Positions 1 to 5,198 of a stretch of 6,726 nucleotides of DNA are shown piece by piece. The stretch's first letter is position 1; each line of letters begins with the position of its first letter. A program made the position numbers and the translations under genes. Below the pieces are notes generated by a model. That model was not told the origin of the DNA. It ran no database searches and saw only the letters and a list, made by a program, of their open reading frames with translations. The DNA lies in contig JAKANW010000162.1 in NCBI GenBank assembly GCA_021823555.1, forward strand, positions 1 to 6,726, read 5' to 3'. Origin of the DNA: Chloroflexota bacterium (GTDB lineage Bacteria > Chloroflexota > Anaerolineae > Anaerolineales > Villigracilaceae).

Positions 1-1606
1 AGTCGCCGTTCATGGTCATAATGTAAAGGTCGAACTGCCCGCTGCGATCAGATGCAAACAAAATTTGTTCGCCATTCGGCGACCAACACGGCCAGAGATT
101 CTGATACTTGTCGAAAAGTATCTTGGAGTAATTTCGTCTGGGATAGCCATTGGTGACAACGAATACTGGGCCGGTCTGCAATTTTTCTTCGTAAAGATAG
201 GTTTTACCACTAGGCGACCAGCTGGCATGTTCAAGCGAATTGACGGCATGATTCATCAAGAGCCTTTTTGCGTTCGTCGCCAGGTCCAATTTGTAGATTT
301 CAAATTTGCCATTCTGCCGGGATTGGAGGATGAGGAGTTTGCCGTCCGGCGACCAATCGGGATAACGATCCTCGGCGGGGTCGTTTGTAATTCTTGTTTC
401 GGTGTTCCCCTTCAGATAATGGATATAAATTTCGTAATTGCCGTCACGGTTGGATGCAAAGACGATTTTCTTTCCATCCGGCGACCAGGCAGGATCAGTA
501 TCTTCATCGGAGTGGTTCGTGATGCGCGTCAGGCCGGAGCCGTCACGGTTCATCACGTAAATTTCAGGATTCCCATCCCGCGTCGAAACGAAGGCGATTC
601 TGTCACCGCTGGGCGACCACTTGGGTGAAAAATCATCAGCGGGATTATCGGTCAAACGGATCGAATTCATTCCATTGGAGCCAATCGAATAGATTTCCCG
701 ATTTCCATCCCTGTCTGTAACATATACAATGGTGCCCTCTTGTGGTGTGAGGGGAGAGGTTGCCTGAGCGCCGGCGATTGTCGGAACCCAAATAGTGAAA
801 TTGTCCATTTCATAGGTGGACGCGGGTCCGACTGGCGTTGGCCCCGCCCCGGAAGTTTGTTCGGGCATGACCGGGGCATTGTAGGCGCTGTAAGGTGAAA
901 CGTAAACTCCCACTTTTCCAGATCGCAGCGTATCGTCTACTACGATGCCCACCCGATGATCGTTAACGTAGAAGGCGAAAACGGGACCGGTCGCCTTGAC
1001 CGCTATGCGGTTTACTTCACCCGGCTTAATCACGAAGGAGACCGAGCCTCGCTGTAGGTTTGTTGAGTGACCCTTGTAATGCAAAAAAACGTAATATCTC
1101 CCACTTTCATCAACGCTGAAGATATATCGGTCTCCTCCTGTTTCCCTAAAAACCATCCCATAGGAGTCCTGTTTGGCGCCGTCGGGGTGCCGAACATCCA
1201 GTGAGGCTGTGAAGTCGGTGAAAGTGCCTTCTGTTTGGGGGGCTTCCCAAAAATCATATCCGGTCTTTACCTGAAAATACCAATTGTATTTGCCATGCTC
1301 AATGGAACGATTAAGTTGAATGGCATTGTTTTGATACGGCGCCACATCCCAATGATTGGCATTGTCGGAAAAATGATCCTCCAGCAAAAGAGTCCACGCT
1401 GGGTCTGTGGCAATTTGCTGAATGGAGTCATCGTTTGGTCCGGCCAGGATCGGAAGGTTGATGGGGTTTCGCAACGCCCAAATATAACTTCCGCAAATTA
1501 AAGCAGTTGTGAGGACTGAACATAACGAAAGCAAACCAAGAACTAAAAGGGGCGACGGGGGTTCCATTTTCGGTTTTTGAGGATCAGTTACATTATTCGT
1601 TTCCAT
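1..1606 (-). CDS. Membrane-anchored beta-sandwich plus TolB/PD40 beta-propeller protein (3' end cut by window edge)
   Basis: I translated this frame by hand from the ATG at 1606 and it stays open for 535 codons to base 1, so the stop lies outside the window. Residues 1-18 are hydrophilic. Residues about 19-43 form one hydrophobic helix (PLLVLGLLSLCSVLTTALIC), so the protein is likely anchored with its bulk outside the cytoplasm. Residues about 70-275 look like an all-beta jelly-roll/LamG-like domain (EDHFSDNANHWDV, YGMVFRETGGDRYIFSVDESG, DNFTIWVP); this is by pattern only. From about 292 there are six PD40 blades with WSPxG motifs at 330, 374, 418, 463 and 508 and strands such as RDGNYEIYI. 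The sixth blade is interrupted by the edge, and six is the usual number in TolB propellers. Family knowledge suggests a protein- or glycan-binding surface; no catalytic residues are evident, so the function is unknown. The start is fixed by AGGAGG six bases upstream. Base composition is patchy and lower in GC than the neighbours. Confidence 0.9.
   Translation of the reverse strand, partial: METNNVTDPQKPKMEPPSPLLVLGLLSLCSVLTTALICGSYIWALRNPINLPILAGPNDDSIQQIATDPAWTLLLEDHFSDNANHWDVAPYQNNAIQLNRSIEHGKYNWYFQVKTGYDFWEAPQTEGTFTDFTASLDVRHPDGAKQDSYGMVFRETGGDRYIFSVDESGRYYVFLHYKGHSTNLQRGSVSFVIKPGEVNRIAVKATGPVFAFYVNDHRVGIVVDDTLRSGKVGVYVSPYSAYNAPVMPEQTSGAGPTPVGPASTYEMDNFTIWVPTIAGAQATSPLTPQEGTIVYVTDRDGNREIYSIGSNGMNSIRLTDNPADDFSPKWSPSGDRIAFVSTRDGNPEIYVMNRDGSGLTRITNHSDEDTDPAWSPDGKKIVFASNRDGNYEIYIHYLKGNTETRITNDPAEDRYPDWSPDGKLLILQSRQNGKFEIYKLDLATNAKRLLMNHAVNSLEHASWSPSGKTYLYEEKLQTGPVFVVTNGYPRRNYSKILFDKYQNLWPCWSPNGEQILFASDRSGQFDLYIMTMNGD
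78..619 (-). repeat. Five-copy periodic octamer TGGTCGCC marking propeller blades
   Basis: The minus-strand octamer TGGTCGCC (plus strand GGCGACCA) occurs at 78-85, 213-220, 348-355, 480-487 and 612-619. The spacings are 135, 135, 132 and 132 bases, or 44-45 codons. Each copy encodes the W-S-P core of one PD40 blade. The identical codons in all five copies, where synonymous serine and proline codons were available, fit blade duplication with limited later divergence, although codon preference could contribute. Confidence 0.85.
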
Positions 1607-1612
1607 AAAATT

Positions 1613-1618
1613 CCTCCT
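1613..1618 (-). promoter_or_regulatory. Strong Shine-Dalgarno site of the PD40 gene
   Basis: On the minus strand AGGAGG lies six bases before the ATG at 1606. It is the best ribosome binding site in the window and decides the start of the beta-sandwich/propeller gene. It contrasts with trmD and the first TPR gene, which have none. Confidence 0.8.
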
Positions 1619-1624
1619 GATGAT

Positions 1625-1716
1625 GAATCGACCGCGGAGTCTGTAAAGAGTCGCTGGGATTTTATTCCAAAATTTGCCAGAGAACGGTTTTTCATCTCTA
1701 CAGACTCCGCGGATTC
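1625..1716. repeat. Imperfect inverted repeat between the transporter and PD40 genes
   Basis: The left arm (1625-1650) and right arm (1696-1716) share a perfect 14-bp complement, CCGCGGAGTCTGTA at 1632-1645 against TACAGACTCCGCGG at 1699-1712. Pairing resumes with GAAT/ATTC outside and GAG/CTC inside, leaving bulges of 3 and 2 bases on the left arm only. The loop is 45 bases (1651-1695). In transcripts running from the transporter gene toward the PD40 gene it could fold into a long hairpin, but no T-run follows, so it is not a classical intrinsic terminator. It could equally be a small interspersed palindromic (REP- or MITE-like) element. A weak -10-like TAAAAT (minus strand, 1659-1664) sits in the loop and may serve the PD40 gene. 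Confidence 0.7.
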
Positions 1717-1730
1717 TGCGGTTGAAGGGT

Positions 1731-1746
1731 GGGCAAAGGCCTGCCC
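1731..1746. other. Small hairpin just after the transporter stop codon
   Basis: GGGCA (1731-1735) can pair with TGCCC (1742-1746) around a six-base loop, seven bases past the transporter stop on the minus strand. The stem is short and no T-run follows, so a terminator role is only possible. It may help protect the 3' end of the transporter message. Confidence 0.3.
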
Positions 1747-1752
1747 GCCTGT

Positions 1753-3039
1753 TTACTGCCCGGCGGCTATTTGCGCCTCGCCGCGCTTCACGCCGAGCAT
1801 GAGCACCATGGCGACGATCATAAGCACCGGCGCGAGGATCATGATGATGTTGTAATTTCCGCCGCTGAGTTGGATGGCCCAGCCGTTGACGTTCGGGCCG
1901 ACGATGGCGGAGAGCGTGGAGAAGAGGTAGTACAAGCCGGTGAAGGTGCCGATGCGCGCCGCGCCGGTCAGGTCCACGACCATGGGCAGGGAGTTGATGT
2001 TGACGAAGGACCAGCCGATGCCGCCGATCATGAGCAGGACGCCGGCCAGGGTCAACATGCGTGAGCCGCCTTCCACGAGCGGGATGCCAACCAGGGGCAG
2101 GGGCGCGATCGGCGTCAGCAGGGCGGAGACGGGCGTGACGTAGAACAGGAAGAGGATCACCGTGACGGTGATCAAACCGATGCTGATGGTGATACGCCGC
2201 CCAATGCGGCTGGCAAGATAGCCGGATGGAATTGCGAATATCACAAAGAACAGCGGGAACACCGAGAGCAGGGTCGCGCCGTAGGCTTCGTTGATGCCCA
2301 GGTGGTTTTTGGCGTACAAGGTGAAGAACGTTTCCACGGCGGAGTAGCCGAGGAACCAGAAGAAGATGGCCAAGAGGATGCGCAGTCCGCTTTTGTCGGG
2401 ATCGTTCACCACTTCCTTCAGGCTGGCGATCATGCCGGGTTGTTGTTCGGCGGCTTCGTATTCCTTGGGCTCTTCAATGAAAAAATAAACGATCAGCGCC
2501 GCGATGATCACCAATGCCGACCCCAGCCAGAACGGGAAATTCGGACTGATCCTGTACAACATGCCGCCGGTCTGCAGGGCGATAATGGTTCCAACGCCGC
2601 CCATGAAGTTGATGATGCCGTTGGCCTGCGAGCGGAATTGGGATGGGGTGATGTCGGGCATGAGCGCCACGACGGGGGTGCGCCAGAGAGCCGCGCTCAA
2701 AAGCGTGGTGGAGGTGCAGGCAACGAAGAGGGGAAGGATCGCCGCCATCGGGATGAGACCAAACGCAAGGGCGGTGATCGGCGCGCCGATCAAGATGAAC
2801 GGGATGCGGCGTCCCAGCGGCGTGCGCAGGCGGTCGGACCACGCGCCGACAGGCGGCTGGATGAACAATGCCGCGATGTTGTCGAGCGTCATGAAGAAAC
2901 CGATCAGGGCGGGCGAGAGGCCGAACTTGTCTGCGAGGAAGATCGGGACGAAGGCGTTGTATACGCCCCAGATCACGCTCACGCCGAAAAATCCGAAGCC
3001 GAGCAGGAAGGTTTTGCCGTAGTTGAGTCGGGCATTCAT
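1753..3039 (-). CDS. MFS transporter, SLC45/GPH (sucrose/glycoside-cation symporter)-like
   Basis: The 428-residue product is a typical full-length MFS carrier with about twelve hydrophobic segments in two halves, separated by a charged cytoplasmic loop at about 189-218 (EEPKEYEAAEQQ). The first cytoplasmic loop (residues 61-81) reads QPPVGAWSDRLRTPLGRRIP, which resembles the VQPxVGxxSDxxxSxxGRRRPF signature of sucrose/SLC45 transporters. The equivalent loop of the second half is GYLASRIGRR (273-282). A Pro-rich loop near 302-325 probably lies outside the membrane. Family knowledge points to proton- or sodium-coupled uptake of a sugar or glycoside, but the substrate cannot be read from the sequence. 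The start is supported by GGAGG at 3044-3048, four bases upstream of the ATG. The gene follows trmD by 30 bp with no terminator between, so the two are probably cotranscribed. A general MFS carrier for another solute remains possible. Confidence 0.9.
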   Translation of the reverse strand: MNARLNYGKTFLLGFGFFGVSVIWGVYNAFVPIFLADKFGLSPALIGFFMTLDNIAALFIQPPVGAWSDRLRTPLGRRIPFILIGAPITALAFGLIPMAAILPLFVACTSTTLLSAALWRTPVVALMPDITPSQFRSQANGIINFMGGVGTIIALQTGGMLYRISPNFPFWLGSALVIIAALIVYFFIEEPKEYEAAEQQPGMIASLKEVVNDPDKSGLRILLAIFFWFLGYSAVETFFTLYAKNHLGINEAYGATLLSVFPLFFVIFAIPSGYLASRIGRRITISIGLITVTVILFLFYVTPVSALLTPIAPLPLVGIPLVEGGSRMLTLAGVLLMIGGIGWSFVNINSLPMVVDLTGAARIGTFTGLYYLFSTLSAIVGPNVNGWAIQLSGGNYNIIMILAPVLMIVAMVLMLGVKRGEAQIAAGQ

Positions 3040-3069
3040 ATTTCCTCCAGGAATGGGTTGGTTGAACGT

Positions 3070-3825
3070 TTAACGCTCAATGTTCTTCAGGTTTTCGACA
3101 AACTTCTTTTCCTTCTCTGTCAAGTTCACTTTTTCCAACAAGTCTGGCCTGCGCTCCAGCGTGCGCAACAGGGACTGCTCGCGCCGCCACTTCTCGATCT
3201 TCGCATGATCGCCGGAGAGCAATACCTCAGGCACGGTCATGCCGCGATATTCGGGCGGACGCGTGTAATGCGGATATTCCAACAGGCCGCTGGCGTGCGA
3301 GTCGTCTTCCGCGCCGGTCGGGTCGCCGAGAGCGCCGGGCAGGAGACGGGTGACAGCGTCAATGAGAATCAGCGCGGGGAGTTCGCCGCCGGTCAGCACG
3401 AAATCGCCGACGGAGATCTCGTCTGTGGCGAGGCTGCGGATGCGCTCGTCGAAGCCCTCGTAGCGTCCGCAGATCAGGGCGATGCGTTCATGCCCAGACA
3501 ACTCGCGGGCTACGGCTTGCGTGAAGACGCGTCCCTGAGGAGTCAGCAAAATGACCGGGCAACCCGCTTTGGAGGCGCCCCGAAGCGAGTCGGTCGGACC
3601 GAGAATCGCCTCGACGGCCTCGAAGACCGGCTCGGGCTTCATCACCATCCCGCCGCCGCCGCCGTAGGGCATGTCGTCGGTGGTGTGGTGTTTGTCGCGC
3701 GCCCAGTCGCGGATGTTGTGCAGGCGCACGTCCACCAGCCCGCGTTGACGGGCGCGATTCAAGATACTGCTATCGAGATAGGGGGGAAAGACTTCGGGCA
3801 GGAGGGTGAAGACCTCGAACTGCAT
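3070..3825 (-). CDS. trmD: tRNA (guanine(37)-N1)-methyltransferase TrmD
   Basis: This 251-residue protein is a complete TrmD of usual length. TrmD is the cytoplasmic SPOUT-family enzyme that uses S-adenosylmethionine to methylate N1 of G37 next to the anticodon, preventing +1 frameshifts; it acts as a dimer. Visible signatures are the N-terminal [25 protein letters not shown] (53-66), the knot segments [13 protein letters not shown] (117-129) and [20 protein letters not shown] (137-156), and [11 protein letters not shown] (185-195). By alignment from memory, D175 in [10 protein letters not shown] matches the catalytic aspartate (Asp169 in characterised enzymes), and R160 in DAVTRLLPG the conserved arginine (Arg154). 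The C-terminal helical domain is present ([18 protein letters not shown], 213-230). The ATG at 3825 gives the standard TrmD N terminus, so the start is secure, yet no Shine-Dalgarno site precedes it. Its common partners rpsP, rimM and rplS are absent here; it instead heads a probable two-gene unit with the MFS transporter. Confidence 0.98.
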   Translation of the reverse strand: MQFEVFTLLPEVFPPYLDSSILNRARQRGLVDVRLHNIRDWARDKHHTTDDMPYGGGGGMVMKPEPVFEAVEAILGPTDSLRGASKAGCPVILLTPQGRVFTQAVARELSGHERIALICGRYEGFDERIRSLATDEISVGDFVLTGGELPALILIDAVTRLLPGALGDPTGAEDDSHASGLLEYPHYTRPPEYRGMTVPEVLLSGDHAKIEKWRREQSLLRTLERRPDLLEKVNLTEKEKKFVENLKNIER

Positions 3826-3831
3826 GTGTTG

Positions 3832-3840
3832 ATTTTAGCA
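3832..3840 (-). promoter_or_regulatory. Probable extended -10 promoter of trmD, giving a leaderless message
   Basis: On the minus strand TGC-TAAAAT is an extended -10 element, with five of six bases matching TATAAT. It ends six bases before the trmD ATG, which places the expected transcription start at or next to the A of the start codon. No good -35 hexamer is seen at 16-18 bp, which an extended -10 can offset. The sequence between element and ATG is CAACAC, with no ribosome binding site. Confidence 0.55.
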
Positions 3841-3863
3841 TAAGTGACAGGTTAGAGCGTTGC

Positions 3864-3893
3864 TTGACGCCCCTTCTTTACGGATGGTAAGAT
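3864..3893 (+). promoter_or_regulatory. Probable sigma70/sigmaA-type promoter of the TPR operon, giving a leaderless message
   Basis: TTGACG at 3864-3869 matches the -35 consensus at five of six bases. An 18-base spacer leads to TAAGAT at 3888-3893 (four of six), preceded by TGG, an extended -10 feature. The -10 ends six bases before the ATG at 3900, so transcription should begin at about the start codon. It lies back to back with the trmD promoter in the 74-bp divergent region. No other operator or palindrome was found there. Confidence 0.6.
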
Positions 3894-3899
3894 GATTAC

Positions 3900-5198
3900 A
3901 TGATTTTACGCAGAAGAACGAAATGGAGCATGACCCGCAAGCGGTTCCGAGTCAACTGGTTCCTTGTGGTTGTCCTGTTGATTCTGATCTTCCTCGGTGT
4001 GTATGTGAACCTCGTGGTTGTGCCCACCATCCCGCCGCCGTTTGTCCCCACGCCCACGCCCACGCGCTCGCCCGAGTCGTTCGTGACCGAGGCGAAGAAG
4101 ATGTTCGATGAGGGCAACTTGAGCCAGGCCATCGAACTTTACAAAGAGGCCTTGCGCTCCAACCCGCAGGATGACGCGATCTATGTTGCGATGGCGCAGG
4201 TGCAGGTGTTCGCCGGTCAATACGCCGATGCCCAGGACAGCGCTGAAAAAGCCATTTTGCTGAATTCCAACAACTCCATGGCGCACGCGGTGCGCGCCTG
4301 GGCGTTGGATTTTCAAGGCGATTTCATCGGCGCAAAGGACAGCATCGAACGCGCCCTTAACCTCGACGATAAAAATGGCATTGCCCACGCCTATTACGTG
4401 GAGATTCTGGTGGATGGCTACCAGGACGGCACGGGCGGATTCGACGACCTGACGAAGGCCGCGGACGAATCCAAAGTGGCGCTTTCGCTTGCCCCCAACA
4501 CCATCGAGGCCAACCGGGCGCGCGGGTATATTTTGGAAGCCACGCAGAACTATGAGGAAGCCATCCAGTATTACCTCGCCGCCACCGAGATCAACGACAA
4601 GATCCCCGACCTGCATCTTGCCCTCGGAAGAAATTACCGCTACCTCGGGGTGTACGATACAGCCATCGATGAATTTACGCGCGCCAACGCCCTCAATCCC
4701 TCCGACCCGACCCCCGACCTGCTGATCTCGCGCACGTACGCCTCCATTGGCGAGTTTGCCAAGGCGGCGCAATTTGCCCAATCCGCGGTCCGCGACGCGC
4801 CCACCGACCCCAGCCTGCGCGGCAACTATGGCGTGATGCTCTACAGCAACGTGGACTGGGTGGAGGCCGCCAACCAACTCGGCCTGGCCGTCAACGGCGG
4901 CAGGACCGAGGATGGTCAGGTGATCGAAAAGATTCCGCTCACCCCTGAATTACGTGTGCTCGAGTATTACTACACTTACGGGCTGGCGCTCGCCAACCTC
5001 AACCGCTGCGGCGAGGCCTTGCGGATCGCCCAGCAGATTCTCGGACGAGTGCCCGGCGACCAGGTGGCTGTGGCCAAGGCCAATGAGATCATCGGCATTT
5101 GCGAGAACAATCTCTCGGTCACGCCGACGCCCGCAGCGGGCACTCCCTCGCTGACCGATACCCCCGCCCCCACCGAGACTCCCACCCCCGTTCCATGA
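3900..5198 (+). CDS. Membrane-anchored TPR-repeat protein (first of a tandem pair)
   Basis: The 432-residue product starts with a very basic tail (RRRTK, RKRFR), then one transmembrane helix at about 20-41. The positive-inside rule places the rest outside the cytoplasm. A Pro/Thr linker (PPPFVPTPTPTRSP, 45-58) leads to about eight or nine TPR units between 59 and 390; the clearest are GNLSQAIELYKEALRSNPQD (72-91), QNYEEAIQYYLAATEIN (216-232) and GVYDTAIDEFTRANALNPSD (250-269). The C terminus is another Pro/Thr tail (408-432). Only two cysteines occur, C370 and C401, and both have counterparts in the next gene. TPR proteins bind other proteins, so a scaffold role at the cell surface is likely; the partner is unknown and no enzymatic motif is seen. 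The ATG at 3900 lacks a ribosome binding site but sits six bases after a -10 element. M11 is a weaker alternative, because its GGAG is only one base away. Confidence 0.9.
   Translation: MILRRRTKWSMTRKRFRVNWFLVVVLLILIFLGVYVNLVVVPTIPPPFVPTPTPTRSPESFVTEAKKMFDEGNLSQAIELYKEALRSNPQDDAIYVAMAQVQVFAGQYADAQDSAEKAILLNSNNSMAHAVRAWALDFQGDFIGAKDSIERALNLDDKNGIAHAYYVEILVDGYQDGTGGFDDLTKAADESKVALSLAPNTIEANRARGYILEATQNYEEAIQYYLAATEINDKIPDLHLALGRNYRYLGVYDTAIDEFTRANALNPSDPTPDLLISRTYASIGEFAKAAQFAQSAVRDAPTDPSLRGNYGVMLYSNVDWVEAANQLGLAVNGGRTEDGQVIEKIPLTPELRVLEYYYTYGLALANLNRCGEALRIAQQILGRVPGDQVAVAKANEIIGICENNLSVTPTPAAGTPSLTDTPAPTETPTPVP
4047..4064 (+). repeat. CCCACG x3 hexamer run encoding the Pro/Thr linker (first TPR gene)
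   Basis: Three exact tandem copies of CCCACG encode Pro-Thr dipeptides in the linker between the membrane helix and the TPR domain. The same run recurs at the same place in the second TPR gene. It reflects the protein repeat and can change length by slippage in steps that keep the frame. Confidence 0.8.
5195..5198 (+). promoter_or_regulatory. ATGA stop/start overlap coupling the two TPR genes
   Basis: The TGA of the first TPR gene (5196-5198) overlaps the ATG of the second (5195-5197). The preceding 20 bases are C-rich and contain no Shine-Dalgarno match. Translation of the second gene therefore probably depends on ribosomes finishing the first, which would tie their levels together. Confidence 0.75.

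Noticed and set aside
65..628. Plus-strand open frame of 187 codons at the left end
   Set aside because: Its repeated RRPxxI pattern is the complement of the PD40 WSPxG repeats on the minus strand, which form the real gene.
1625..1716. Inverted repeat as a CRISPR repeat or as insertion-sequence ends
   Set aside because: There is only one pair of arms, a 45-base interior, no transposase, and no further copies in the window.
1577..1855. Plus-strand frame of 92 codons across the intergenic region
   Set aside because: It spans the inverted repeat and runs antisense into the transporter gene, with no domain; its coding potential looks accidental.
2302..3843. Long plus-strand open frame of 513 codons opposite the transporter and trmD genes
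   Set aside because: It lies antisense to two well-supported genes, is rich in charged residues and low in hydrophobic patterning, and crosses their boundary. It is a shadow of GC-biased codon positions.
4047..4064. CCCACG runs as a regulatory or recombination site
   Set aside because: They encode the Pro-Thr linker in frame in both TPR genes, which explains them fully.
3906..4877. Minus-strand open frame of 323 codons opposite the first TPR gene
   Set aside because: It is antisense to a clear TM-plus-TPR protein and shows no recognisable domain; its repetitive Val/Gly/Arg make-up mirrors the sense codons.
5099..5194. Upstream 32-codon extension of the second TPR gene
   Set aside because: It lies inside the first TPR gene, encodes a polar unrelated stretch, and would put extra residues before the basic tail and membrane helix. 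The ATG at 5195 gives the paralogue-like N terminus.
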